Positions 44,097-52,589 of a stretch of 64,000 nucleotides of DNA are shown here, one piece after another. This stretch comes from Candidatus Sulfotelmatobacter sp. (GTDB taxonomy: Bacteria > Acidobacteriota > Terriglobia > Terriglobales > Acidobacteriaceae). Within the stretch, counting starts at the first letter, position 1. The number at the start of each line of letters is the position of its first letter. The notes beneath the pieces are model-generated. The model worked only from the letters and a program-made list of their open reading frames with translations, had not been told where the DNA came from and ran no database searches. The stretch spans positions 1-64,000 of the forward strand of contig JASHOH010000186.1 of NCBI GenBank assembly GCA_030041215.1, given 5' to 3'. The position numbers were made by a program, and so were the translations under genes.

Positions 44097-45173
44097 ATGA
44101 ACCTGGAAGTTGGAAATGATTTGTCTGCTTTTCCCGCCGAGATTGCCGATGTGAATCGATCGGCACCGGAAGGAAGCGCGCAAGCAAGCATTGGTTCGCC
44201 TCGATCTGACGATTCCCTGCTCGACGCTTACTCTCGCGCCGTGACCGGCGCGGTCGAGCGCGTCAGCCCGTCGCTGGTCAATGTGGAAGTGCACCAAACA
44301 GCTGGCCGCACGCGCTCAGGCGAACCACGCGAGCGGCAAGGCGGAGGTTCAGGATTTGTATTCACTCCGGACGGGCTGATTCTTACCAACAGTCACGTCG
44401 TGCACGATGCCAAGCGCATATTTGTCACTTTGTCGGATGGGCGCCGCATGGCCGCAAGCTCGATCGGCGACGATCCGGCAAGCGATTTGGCTGTAATTCG
44501 CATCGACGAGCCACGGGTATCGGAACCGGCATTGACGGCGGCTACGCTGGGCGATTCGCAGCAGCTTCGCGTGGGGCAGCTTGTGATTGCGTTGGGCAGT
44601 CCTTACGGATTTCAGTCGACGGTGACGGCGGGCGTGGTGAGCGCTTTAGGGCGGTCGCTTCGCTCGTATTCCGGCCGGCTGATTGAAGATGTGATTCAGA
44701 CCGACGCGGCTTTGAATCCCGGGAATTCTGGCGGTCCCTTGGTAGATTCTGCTGGGCGAGTAGTCGGAGTGAATACGGCGACGATTTTGCCGGCGCAGGG
44801 AATCTGTTTCGCCATCGGCATCAACACGGCGAAGTTTGTGGCTAGCCGCCTGTTGCGCGATGGACGCATCCGCCGCAGCTATATTGGCGTCTCGGGGCAA
44901 ACGGTGCCGGTGCATCGGCGCGTGGTGCGCTTTTATGATTTGCCAAAAGAAACCGGAGCGCTGGTGCTGTCGGTGGAGGAAAACAGTCCGGCAAAGAGGG
45001 CAAGGTTGCGGGATGGCGACATCATTGTGGCGCTTGAAGGCAAGCCCGTGGCGGGTGTGGACGACCTGCACCGCCTGCTGACGGAAGTGCAGGCGGGGAC
45101 AAGCTGTTCGCTGACCGTGCTGCGATATACGGAAAAGCTGGAGTTGAGGGTGGTGCCGGAAGAGGCGAAGTAA
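44097..45173 (+). CDS. HtrA/DegP-like serine protease with PDZ domain
   Basis: This 358-residue protein has a trypsin-like domain with the catalytic triad His in LTNSHVVHDA, Asp in DDPASDLAVI, Ser in NPGNSGGPLV, and one PDZ domain at the C-terminus (GALVLSVEENSPAKRARL, GDIIVALEGKP). HtrA enzymes degrade misfolded envelope proteins. Unusually, no signal peptide or N-terminal membrane helix is visible, so it may be cytoplasmic or exported in another way. It lies upstream of uppS-cdsA-dxr-rseP, whose last member is also a PDZ protease. Confidence 0.87.
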   Translation: MNLEVGNDLSAFPAEIADVNRSAPEGSAQASIGSPRSDDSLLDAYSRAVTGAVERVSPSLVNVEVHQTAGRTRSGEPRERQGGGSGFVFTPDGLILTNSHVVHDAKRIFVTLSDGRRMAASSIGDDPASDLAVIRIDEPRVSEPALTAATLGDSQQLRVGQLVIALGSPYGFQSTVTAGVVSALGRSLRSYSGRLIEDVIQTDAALNPGNSGGPLVDSAGRVVGVNTATILPAQGICFAIGINTAKFVASRLLRDGRIRRSYIGVSGQTVPVHRRVVRFYDLPKETGALVLSVEENSPAKRARLRDGDIIVALEGKPVAGVDDLHRLLTEVQAGTSCSLTVLRYTEKLELRVVPEEAK

Positions 45174-45375
45174 GTTGGGTGGCGCCACTACGAGTGCCCG
45201 TGGAATAACGGGCTACCCTAGGTGCCTTCGAACGGGTCATGGCCGGTTCGTACTCGACATCGGCGTGAGGTCTTCTCACAGGATTTCGCGGGTAGGAGTG
45301 CCCGCGCCACATGGCCCACTCGTGCATTGCTTCCCCCTTTCCGCCCATGTTAGCCTCATACGGAAGGGGAACTCT

Positions 45376-46215
45376 TTGCACCACCAAGTTCCGGCTGGCC
45401 TGAGCGCCAAAGAAGCCGAAATCTACCGCCATCTCGATCCCGAAAAACTCCCAAGGCACATCGCCATCATCATGGACGGCAACGGGCGCTGGGCCCGGCG
45501 GCGGCACATGCCGCGCGTGGCTGGACATCGGGCCGGGGTAGCGGCGGTGCGTTCGACGGTGGAGACGGCGGCGCGCATAGGCATTCATGCGCTGACCCTG
45601 TACGCGTTTTCGGAAGAAAACTGGAAGAAGCGGCCAAAGAGCGAAGTCGATTTTCTGATGCGGCTGCTCAGCCGGTATCTGCGGGCGGAAGTGCCGACTC
45701 TGAACGAAAACAACATCCGTCTGGAATACATAGGCCGCCAGCACGAACTACCGCTCGATGTACAAGACCGCATGGCATGGGCGCGCGAGGCCACGGGACA
45801 GAACAGCGGCATGGTGCTTACGCTCGCGCTCAACTATAGCGCGCGCAGCGAGTTGGTTGACGCGTTCCGCTCGATGGTTCGCGCGGCTTCACTGAATGGC
45901 GGCATCGAGCATATGCAGATCGACGAGCAGAGCGTCGGGAATCATCTTTACACGCGCCACTTGCCCGATCCGGATCTCGTCGTGCGCACGTCAGGCGAGA
46001 TGCGACTGAGCAATTTTCTGCTGTGGCAGTTGGCCTATGCCGAAATTTACGTGACGCCCACTTTGTGGCCCGATTTTCGTGGGACGCATCTGCTCGAGGC
46101 AGTCGCCGAATACCAGAAACGTGAGCGCAGGTACGGCGGGCTGAATGGGGACGGACATGCCCCGGCGCACAAAGAACACATTGGCCAAGACCTTCTTGAC
46201 CTTCAGAAAACATAA
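45376..46215 (+). CDS. uppS: Isoprenyl transferase (undecaprenyl diphosphate synthase)
   Basis: UppS extends farnesyl diphosphate to the C55 carrier used for peptidoglycan and O-antigen. The 279-residue protein has HIAIIMDGNGRWARRR, the GHRAGVAAVR loop, TLYAFSEENWKK, and RTSGEMRLSNFLLWQ followed by AEIYVTPTLWPDF, all conserved in cis-prenyltransferases. TTG at 45376 is proposed as start, with AAGGGG about eight bases upstream; the frame extends back to 45175 without a good site. It opens a uppS-cdsA-dxr-rseP cluster on the same strand. Confidence 0.92.
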   Translation: MHHQVPAGLSAKEAEIYRHLDPEKLPRHIAIIMDGNGRWARRRHMPRVAGHRAGVAAVRSTVETAARIGIHALTLYAFSEENWKKRPKSEVDFLMRLLSRYLRAEVPTLNENNIRLEYIGRQHELPLDVQDRMAWAREATGQNSGMVLTLALNYSARSELVDAFRSMVRAASLNGGIEHMQIDEQSVGNHLYTRHLPDPDLVVRTSGEMRLSNFLLWQLAYAEIYVTPTLWPDFRGTHLLEAVAEYQKRERRYGGLNGDGHAPAHKEHIGQDLLDLQKT

Positions 46216-46280
46216 AACACGAAGGACACAGGGACACACAGGGTAATTCCTCTGTGCTAGCCTGTGTGCTCTGTGTTTTT
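46214..46280. repeat. Imperfect palindrome between uppS and cdsA
   Basis: aaaacacgaaggacacaggg starting at 46214 pairs loosely with the strand complementary to 46249-46280 (ending ctctgtgttttt). It resembles the acacagagg-rich family at 9221 and 41908. It spans the uppS stop and part of the leader of cdsA, so it may shape the start of cdsA translation. Confidence 0.4.
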
Positions 46281-46332
46281 CGCTGTTGCTGTCGTTGCGA
46301 TTTCGCCAACACCAAATTCCGGCTCATTTCAC

Positions 46333-47241
46333 TTGCTCAAGCGCGTCGCCACCGCGGTCGTTCTGATTCCGATTGTTCTGCTGCTCGTCTTGCGGGCGCC
46401 GGTGCCGGTCGTCGCAGTGGTAACTGCAGCGGTGGCGCTGGCGACGGTGCAGGAGTTTTTGAAACTCACTGAATCATACGGAATCCAGCCGTTAAGGTTG
46501 CCCACGTACATCTTTGTGGGATTGCTCTTCATCTGCCTGGCGCTGAGCGCGGCGGCGGAAACTCCGCAGATTTCCGCGCTCAAGTTTATGCTGGCAGCGG
46601 TGTTCGCCGCCGCAATTGCGCCATTTATTTTTCTAACCGTCACCATGCAGCGCACGCAGATGAGCGGAGCATATCCAGCGGCGGGCGCCTCAACGTTTGC
46701 CTTTGGTTACGTTGCCCTTCCCTTGGCCATGCTGGTACAAGTACGCCAGCAGTGGGGAGGCGCGTTCTGGCTGTTGTATCTTTTGCTCATCGTGTGGGCG
46801 GGAGACATTTTCGCTTACTTCGTCGGCCACACTGTGGGGCGGCACTTGATGGCACCGCGAATCAGTCCGAAAAAAACCTGGGAGGGCGCGGCCGCGGCGC
46901 TGGTAGCGAGTTTGCTGGTTGGAATTCTGCTGTTCACTCACGCACTCCAGATCAGTTCATTCCTGCTACGCATAGGACTGATCACCCGGCGTGACGGGCT
47001 ATTTGGTCTCGAAAAACCGGAACTGTGGCCGATCATCACTCTCACGGTCGTCCTCAATGTGGCGGCGCAGCTCGGCGATCTGGTCGAGTCTTTGATCAAA
47101 CGCGGCGCAGGGGTAAAAGACACGGGCACAATTCTTCCCGGCCACGGCGGCATGTTGGATCGCATTGACGCGCTGCTGTTCGCCGCTCCAATCATGTGGT
47201 TTTACGCGACCGTAATCTTCCCTCCCTCGCGCCCTTGGTAA
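46333..47241 (+). CDS. cdsA: Phosphatidate cytidylyltransferase
   Basis: CdsA makes CDP-diacylglycerol for phospholipid synthesis in the inner membrane. The protein has about eight membrane helices, IVWAGDIFAYFVGHTVG, RISPKKTWEGA, and the C-terminal signature GDLVESLIKRGAGVKDTG followed by PGHGGMLDRIDALLF. I placed the start at TTG 46333 (about 302 residues), because the frame upstream to 46264 passes through repeat-like sequence; this start is uncertain. Its stop lies 26 bases before dxr. Confidence 0.9.
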   Translation: MLKRVATAVVLIPIVLLLVLRAPVPVVAVVTAAVALATVQEFLKLTESYGIQPLRLPTYIFVGLLFICLALSAAAETPQISALKFMLAAVFAAAIAPFIFLTVTMQRTQMSGAYPAAGASTFAFGYVALPLAMLVQVRQQWGGAFWLLYLLLIVWAGDIFAYFVGHTVGRHLMAPRISPKKTWEGAAAALVASLLVGILLFTHALQISSFLLRIGLITRRDGLFGLEKPELWPIITLTVVLNVAAQLGDLVESLIKRGAGVKDTGTILPGHGGMLDRIDALLFAAPIMWFYATVIFPPSRPW

Positions 47242-47267
47242 CGCGTAAAATAAAAGTCTTCGACTTC

Positions 47268-48467
47268 ATGACCCGCATCTCCATCCTCGGCTCAACCGGC
47301 TCCATCGGCCGTAGCACGCTGAGCGTGGCCGAGTCTTATCCCGAGCGCTTTCAGATCGTCGCGCTAGCGGCAGGCGCGAACCTCGAGACCGCATTCGAGC
47401 AGGCGCGACGCTGGCGCCCGCAAATGCTCTCGATCGCTTCCGAGTCTGATGCCGACATTCTTCGCGCTCGACTGAAGCAAGCTGGCATCAGCGGAATTGA
47501 AGTCGTGCATGGCACACGCGGTACGGTAAGCGTAGCGACTCATCCACAGTCCGATTTTGTTGTGAGCGCCATCGTGGGCGTGGCGGGACTTGAGGCCACA
47601 TACGAAGCGGTGAGAGCCGGCAAAACGGTCGGCATTGCAAATAAAGAATGCCTGGTCGCCGCTGGCGAACTGATCACGGCCGAGGCTCGTAGGCAAGGAA
47701 AACCGCTGCTGCCGATCGATAGCGAGCATAACGCCGTGCATCAATGCCTGCGCGGCGGTCGCATGGAAGAAGTCGAGCGCGTCTGGCTGACCGCTTCTGG
47801 CGGGCCATTTTTGAACACTCCCCGCTCAGAATTTAAGAACATCACGGTGGAGCAGGCGCTCAACCATCCCACATGGAAGATGGGCAAGCGCATCACCATT
47901 GATTCCGCCACGCTCATGAACAAGGGTTTCGAGGTCATCGAAGCGTGCAGGCTGTTTCACGTCGCCCCGTCAAAAGTGCAAGTTCTTGTGCATCCGCAAT
48001 CCACAATTCACTCCATGGTCGAGTTTGTCGATGGCAGCATACTTGCTCAATTTTCGGTGACCGACATGCGGCTGCCAATCCTGTACGCGTTGACCTATCC
48101 CGAGCGCATTCAGTCGGATATGAGGTTCGATGTGGGTAACCTGCGTCATCTGGACTTCCAACAACCGGATATGAATAAATTTCCATGTCTGCGTCTGGCG
48201 TATGAGGCGGCAGAGGCCGGTGGCACGAAGACGGTCGTGCTCAATGCTGCCGATGAAGTGGCGGTGGCCGCATTCCTCGAAGGTGCCATTCGCTTTAACG
48301 AAATTCCGGGTATCATCGAAGAAGCGCTAGCTGCATCTAATAGCGGGATGCTCCGGTCGATTGCCGAGGTGCTTGAAGCGGACGGCGCAGCCCGGCGATA
48401 TGCTCAAAAGCGAATCCGCGAAAAAAGTAAGAAAAGCGCCGAACCGCGAGCAACATCGGTGGGCTAG
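47268..48467 (+). CDS. dxr: 1-deoxy-D-xylulose 5-phosphate reductoisomerase
   Basis: Dxr converts DXP to MEP, the first committed step of the non-mevalonate isoprenoid route. The 399-residue enzyme starts MTRISILGSTGSIGRSTL (NADPH site) and includes GIANKECLVAAGELI, PIDSEHNAVHQCL, LTASGGPFL, TIDSATLMNKGFEVIEAC, and VHPQSTIHSMVEF. The metal-binding acidic residues are in DSEHNA. ATG at 47268 gives the normal length. Its product reaches ispG, also in this window (55266), and finally uppS. Confidence 0.95.
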   Translation: MTRISILGSTGSIGRSTLSVAESYPERFQIVALAAGANLETAFEQARRWRPQMLSIASESDADILRARLKQAGISGIEVVHGTRGTVSVATHPQSDFVVSAIVGVAGLEATYEAVRAGKTVGIANKECLVAAGELITAEARRQGKPLLPIDSEHNAVHQCLRGGRMEEVERVWLTASGGPFLNTPRSEFKNITVEQALNHPTWKMGKRITIDSATLMNKGFEVIEACRLFHVAPSKVQVLVHPQSTIHSMVEFVDGSILAQFSVTDMRLPILYALTYPERIQSDMRFDVGNLRHLDFQQPDMNKFPCLRLAYEAAEAGGTKTVVLNAADEVAVAAFLEGAIRFNEIPGIIEEALAASNSGMLRSIAEVLEADGAARRYAQKRIREKSKKSAEPRATSVG

Positions 48468-48505
48468 CTGAATCCAAATGGGGGCATCGTTTACGTACTT
48501 TTTGT

Positions 48506-49852
48506 ATGTCTGATTTTTTCATCTCCATCGCTGCGGTGGCCGTTGTTCTCGGGTTCATGATTCTGATCCACGAGTTCGGCCACTTTGCCGTGGCCAAGCT
48601 GCTCGGCGTCCGCGTAGAACAGTTTGCCATCGGCTTCGGCAAGCGCCTGTTCGGCTTCCGCAAGGGTGACACGGACTACCGCGTCAATATCCTGCCCCTC
48701 GGCGGTTACGTCAAGATGAGCGGCGAGAACCCGATGGATGAGCGCACGGGCGATCCCGCTGAGTTTTTGTCGCATCCCCGCTGGCATCGTTTCCTCATCG
48801 CCATTGCCGGCCCAGCGATGAACATTCTGCTGGCCGTCGTGCTGCTGACAGTCGTGTACATGGTGCATTACGAATATCCAGTGTTTCTCGATCAGCCTGC
48901 GGTCATTGAAGGCGTCAAGCATGATTCGCCGGCGGCACGCGCCGGCCTTCAGCCGGGCGACCGCATTATCAAGGTGGATGGAATTTCCAACCCCACCTGG
49001 GAGCAATTACAGCCTCGCGTTTGGCTCAGTCCCAATCAGCCATTGACCATCACGGTTCAGAGAGGATCGCAGATTTTCGAGAAGACAATTATTCCCCAGG
49101 CCGTGACGTCGTCCGAAGTAGGATCCGCTGGATGGTACCCGCAAGAGCCGGTTATTGTGGGCAAGGTAGAAGCCGGCACGCCCGCCGCCAAAGCAGGTAT
49201 CCGTGAAGACGACCGCATTGTTGCCATGGACGGCCAGTCGCTGCCTTCGATCGAAAGCATGATCGAGCGCTTGCAGCAAACCAAAGACAAGCCGGTGGAC
49301 CTCACCGTGATCCGGGGCAATCAGACTCTGAGTTTTCACCTCACTCCCGTTCTTGCCGGCACGGAGGACCCAAAAGAGCAGCGCTATCGCCTCGGGTTCC
49401 TGAACAAGAGCGAAACGAAAGTGACCACACTCCCCTTTGCCCAGGCACTGAGCCTCTCGCTTGAGCAAAACAAGAAATATTCCCTGCTGATTCTGGAGCT
49501 GGCAAAGAAAATAATCGAACGCAAGGTTTCTCTGCGGGCGGTTTCCGGGCCGATCGGCATCGCTCAGGATGCCGGCTACGCAGCGCAACAAAAGGGCTGG
49601 ACGCCGTTAATGGAGTTGACCGCCGGAATCAGCCTCAATCTCGGTATCTTCAACCTGCTGCCGATTCCCATTCTCGATGGCGGCGTGATTCTTTTCCTGC
49701 TGATTGAAGGCCTGATGCGCCGCGACGTCAGCCTGCGGATCAAAGAGCGCGTCTATCAGGCAGCGTTTGTGTTCCTGGTCTTGTTCGCGGTCATGGTCAT
49801 TTACAACGATCTGATGAAAACGCTGCCGGGGATCATGGACCGTCTGCCGTAG
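48506..49852 (+). CDS. rseP: RIP metalloprotease RseP (site-2 protease)
   Basis: RseP cleaves membrane-embedded anti-sigma factors and signal-peptide remnants. This 448-residue protein has the zinc motif LIHEFGHFAVAKL in the first helix, LPLGGYVKM, two PDZ domains (about 120-200, with DSPAARAGLQPGDRI, and 215-295, with GTPAAKAGIREDDRI), and the LDG motif in NLLPIPILDGGVI. It closes the uppS-cdsA-dxr cluster. ATG at 48506 is 38 bases after the dxr stop. Confidence 0.94.
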   Translation: MSDFFISIAAVAVVLGFMILIHEFGHFAVAKLLGVRVEQFAIGFGKRLFGFRKGDTDYRVNILPLGGYVKMSGENPMDERTGDPAEFLSHPRWHRFLIAIAGPAMNILLAVVLLTVVYMVHYEYPVFLDQPAVIEGVKHDSPAARAGLQPGDRIIKVDGISNPTWEQLQPRVWLSPNQPLTITVQRGSQIFEKTIIPQAVTSSEVGSAGWYPQEPVIVGKVEAGTPAAKAGIREDDRIVAMDGQSLPSIESMIERLQQTKDKPVDLTVIRGNQTLSFHLTPVLAGTEDPKEQRYRLGFLNKSETKVTTLPFAQALSLSLEQNKKYSLLILELAKKIIERKVSLRAVSGPIGIAQDAGYAAQQKGWTPLMELTAGISLNLGIFNLLPIPILDGGVILFLLIEGLMRRDVSLRIKERVYQAAFVFLVLFAVMVIYNDLMKTLPGIMDRLP

Positions 49853-49878
49853 CGTTCTACTAGAGAATTGCAGCTAAT

Positions 49879-49918
49879 GCGGAGCTTCGCTCCGCAGGAT
49901 AGCCGAGGGCGGCTGTCC
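49879..49918 (-). repeat. Two-hairpin repeat, copy C
   Basis: Hairpins at 49879-49895 (stem gcggagc/gctccgc, loop ttc) and 49897-49918 (stem ggatagccg/cggctgtcc, loop aggg, one mismatch) match copies at 5388 and 33933. It lies between rseP and a small secreted-protein gene, 18 bases before its ATG. Confidence 0.75.
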
Positions 49919-49935
49919 CTACACGACCCGTTGCG

Positions 49936-50472
49936 ATGTCAAACTGGAAGCTCATCGCTAAAGCCGGGTTCGCTCTTTTCATCTCGTGGTTTGGAGCCCA
50001 CCCCGCCCAAACCCAAACGAGCCAGGCGAAATATCCCCTCACGCAGTTTGACAACTACGGATGCATGGCCAAAGGCCGGGTCCAAGACTGTTCGGGAAAG
50101 GTGATGCAGCAAATTCTCGCGGATGGCAGGGATGCAATTCCCACCCTGATTTCGCAACTGACCGAAACCACAATTACAAAGAACGAAATTGCCGACTATT
50201 GGGGCGGTATTCGCTCGGGGGATGTGGCCTTTGTTCTCCTCACTGACCTCTTCACCGACACCGATCTGCACACATTCGGAATGCCGGGTGTGCCCGATTG
50301 GTCAACCGTCCAGAAAGGGTGCAATTTGGCTGCGCAGGCCTGCTGGAACGAATACCTCCGCAAGCACGGCAGGAGGTCGGTGAGGCAGGCGTGGCAGCGT
50401 GCTTGGACCGTTCACAAAAGCGAAATCCATTGGGACGCCAAGGCACGGTGTTTTCGAGTGTCCAAAGACTAA
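49936..50472 (+). CDS. Exported protein of unknown function
   Basis: This 178-residue protein has a probable signal peptide (LIAKAGFALFISWFGAHPAQ, cut near AQT). The mature part is helical with three to five cysteines (NYGCMAKG, QDCSGK, KGCNLAAQACW) likely paired in the periplasm. A segment IADYWGGIRSGDVAFVLL is notable but I cannot match it to a family. The start has no strong ribosome site. It lies downstream of rseP with copy C of the two-hairpin repeat in between. Confidence 0.6.
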   Translation: MSNWKLIAKAGFALFISWFGAHPAQTQTSQAKYPLTQFDNYGCMAKGRVQDCSGKVMQQILADGRDAIPTLISQLTETTITKNEIADYWGGIRSGDVAFVLLTDLFTDTDLHTFGMPGVPDWSTVQKGCNLAAQACWNEYLRKHGRRSVRQAWQRAWTVHKSEIHWDAKARCFRVSKD

Positions 50473-50515
50473 ACCTTCACCCACTACGAGAATCTAGCTC
50501 TTTTCCTGCATTGCG

Positions 50516-50537
50516 CCATGAGATATGTATCTCATGG
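50516..50537 (+). promoter_or_regulatory. Perfect palindromic operator upstream of relB/dinJ
   Basis: ccatgagata-tg-tatctcatgg is a perfect 10 bp inverted repeat with a 2-base centre, ending 12 bases before the antitoxin ATG at 50550. Ribbon-helix-helix antitoxins bind palindromes like this to repress their own promoter. Confidence 0.7.
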
Positions 50538-50549
50538 AGCAATTCCCCT

Positions 50550-50783
50550 ATGGCTGCAACTGAAATGGTTCACGTCCGAGTGGAGAAACGCATCAAAACG
50601 CAGGCATCCAAAACCCTGGCGGCGATGGGTCTGTCCGTATCCGATGCGGTTCGCGTATTGCTCACCCGAGTAGCCAAGGAGAAGTCGTTGCCGTTTGAGA
50701 TAAAGGTTCCGAACGCCGCGACGATGGCCGCCATCCGGGAGGCGCGGAAGGGTGGATTGCATTCCTTCAAAAACGTCGGGTAG
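50550..50783 (+). CDS. RelB/DinJ-family antitoxin without adjacent toxin
   Basis: This 77-residue protein begins MAATEMVHVRVEKRIKTQA, a ribbon-helix-helix start of RelB/DinJ type, with the helix pair ALAAMGLSVSDAVRVLLTR-like (MGLSVSDAVRVLL), and a toxin-wrapping end containing VPNAATMAAIREAR. In the usual operon a YafQ/RelE toxin follows within a few bases. Here the next gene is on the other strand 20 bases away, so the toxin is absent. ATG at 50550 is chosen to begin right after the operator. Confidence 0.85.
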   Translation: MAATEMVHVRVEKRIKTQASKTLAAMGLSVSDAVRVLLTRVAKEKSLPFEIKVPNAATMAAIREARKGGLHSFKNVG

Positions 50784-50802
50784 GTACACCCAAAAGCTGC
50801 CA

Positions 50803-52554
50803 TTATCTCGCCTTTTGCTCCGTAATCCACTTATCCGTTCTCGCTTCCAACAGATCAAGCGGCAGTGTTCCCCCATCCAGCATTTCGTCATGGAATTTGC
50901 GGATGTCGAACCTCGGCCCGAGTTCTTTCGTCGCCCGCTCGCGCAGTTCGCGAATCTTCAACTGGCCGAGTTTGTAGGCCAGCGCCTGCGCCGGCCATGC
51001 GATGTAGCGGTCGGTTTCCGATTGAATCGTAGGCTCATCCACCGCTCCCGACTTGCGCATGAATTCGACCACCTGATCGCGTGACCATCCTTTAGCATGA
51101 ATTCCCGTATCCACCACCAGGCGCACGGCGCGAAACAGCTCTGACGATAACCGCCCATAATCTGAAACCGGATCCTGATAAAAGCCCACTTCTTTGCCGA
51201 GTTCTTCCGCATACAAAGCCCAGCCTTCACCATAGGCAGTAAAGAACAGGCCATGCTGCCGGAACTTCGGCAAGCCCTGAAGCTGTTGCTGCACCGAGAG
51301 CTGCATGTGATGGCCGGGAACGCCTTCGTGGTAAGCAATCGCCTCATCATCAATAAGCGAGCGGTGGGCGAAGTCAGATGTGGCAACGACGACTCGACCC
51401 GGCCGCTTGCCGTCGGGAGTGCCAGTTACATAGTGGGTTGCAGCCGCGGCTTGAAATGGCGGTATCGCCTCGACTGTTACGGGGGACTTGGGCAACAGAG
51501 TAAACAACTCCGGCAGCTTCGGCTCCATCTGCGCGATGTAATGCCGAAAATCGTCGAGAATTTGCTCCGCCGACGTCGGAATGTACTTGGGATTGGTCTT
51601 GAGAGACGCCCGGAATGAAGCCAGATCGGCAAAGCCTTCTTTTCTTGCGATGGCCAGCATCTCCGCCTGAATCCGGTCGATTTCGCGCAAGCCAAGCTGG
51701 TGAATCTCCTCCGGCGACATGTGCGTGGTGGTGCGGGCATAGATAGCATTCTCATATCGCTTTTGCCCGTCCGGTAATGATGTCACCGACAGGGTGGTGC
51801 GGCCCTGCGGAGCGTATTCGTTCTTCAGAAATTCGGCAAAGCTCTGGTAGGCGGGAATTACGTCACTGTCAATTGCGTCGGTGATTTCCTTAGTCAGCCG
51901 CTTCTGATCTTCAGCAGAAATGTCAGTAGGATATTTCGTCGTCGGTCGAAGAAACGGATCAGACTCGATGATGCCTTCACATTGCCCAGACAGCTTCTCG
52001 GCAATAAATCGCACCGGCATGAGCCTGTCTTTCATGCCCGCACGCAGCACTTCGGTAGTTTGACTAAGCACGCGCGGAATCTGGTGTAGCCGCGCGATGT
52101 AGTCTTCGTAATGCTTGACCGAATCGAGCGGCACCGAAAGGGGCAGGTCGGCCAGACTCGTGTGGATGCCGTTCTGCTGATTGATCGGCATCTCATATTC
52201 TTTGAGATCAAAATCGGCGATGCGCTGCTGAAGCACACGAATCATGAGCTCGTGCGAAAGCTGGTCCTGATCACTGAAACCCCCGGTCGAAATCGCCTGA
52301 ATCCTCGCCAGAAAATCTTCATCGGTTTTGTGGCGCGCATAAATGGCATCGACTGAGTATTCACCCAACTGGTCGTTATAGCGGTAATCGCCGTAAGAGG
52401 TTGCCCGCAGCGGATAATTTCGCAGATCGCTTTCGTACTGTTCATCGAACAAAGCGTTCTGCGCTGCGAGACGGTCGGCGAGTGATTTTGAGTTTTGTCC
52501 AAAGGACAAGTTGATGACAATGCCGAGAAAGAAAAGACTGTAGCAAGCGCGCAT
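50803..52554 (-). CDS. DUF885-family exported metalloprotein
   Basis: This 583-residue protein has a signal peptide (YSLFFLGIVINLSFG) and a long helical DUF885 domain. A zinc-binding motif of peptidase type is visible in YHEGVPGHHMQL, with a downstream glutamate in YGEGWALYAEEL. The family is predicted to be metallo-carboxypeptidase-like, but few members have been tested. The length matches other members. It is convergent with the antitoxin gene and followed 36 bases upstream by the kinase at 52590. Confidence 0.83.
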   Translation of the reverse strand: MRACYSLFFLGIVINLSFGQNSKSLADRLAAQNALFDEQYESDLRNYPLRATSYGDYRYNDQLGEYSVDAIYARHKTDEDFLARIQAISTGGFSDQDQLSHELMIRVLQQRIADFDLKEYEMPINQQNGIHTSLADLPLSVPLDSVKHYEDYIARLHQIPRVLSQTTEVLRAGMKDRLMPVRFIAEKLSGQCEGIIESDPFLRPTTKYPTDISAEDQKRLTKEITDAIDSDVIPAYQSFAEFLKNEYAPQGRTTLSVTSLPDGQKRYENAIYARTTTHMSPEEIHQLGLREIDRIQAEMLAIARKEGFADLASFRASLKTNPKYIPTSAEQILDDFRHYIAQMEPKLPELFTLLPKSPVTVEAIPPFQAAAATHYVTGTPDGKRPGRVVVATSDFAHRSLIDDEAIAYHEGVPGHHMQLSVQQQLQGLPKFRQHGLFFTAYGEGWALYAEELGKEVGFYQDPVSDYGRLSSELFRAVRLVVDTGIHAKGWSRDQVVEFMRKSGAVDEPTIQSETDRYIAWPAQALAYKLGQLKIRELRERATKELGPRFDIRKFHDEMLDGGTLPLDLLEARTDKWITEQKAR

Positions 52555-52589
52555 AGGAATAGCAGGGTAACAGAACTTGCCTATCCCAG

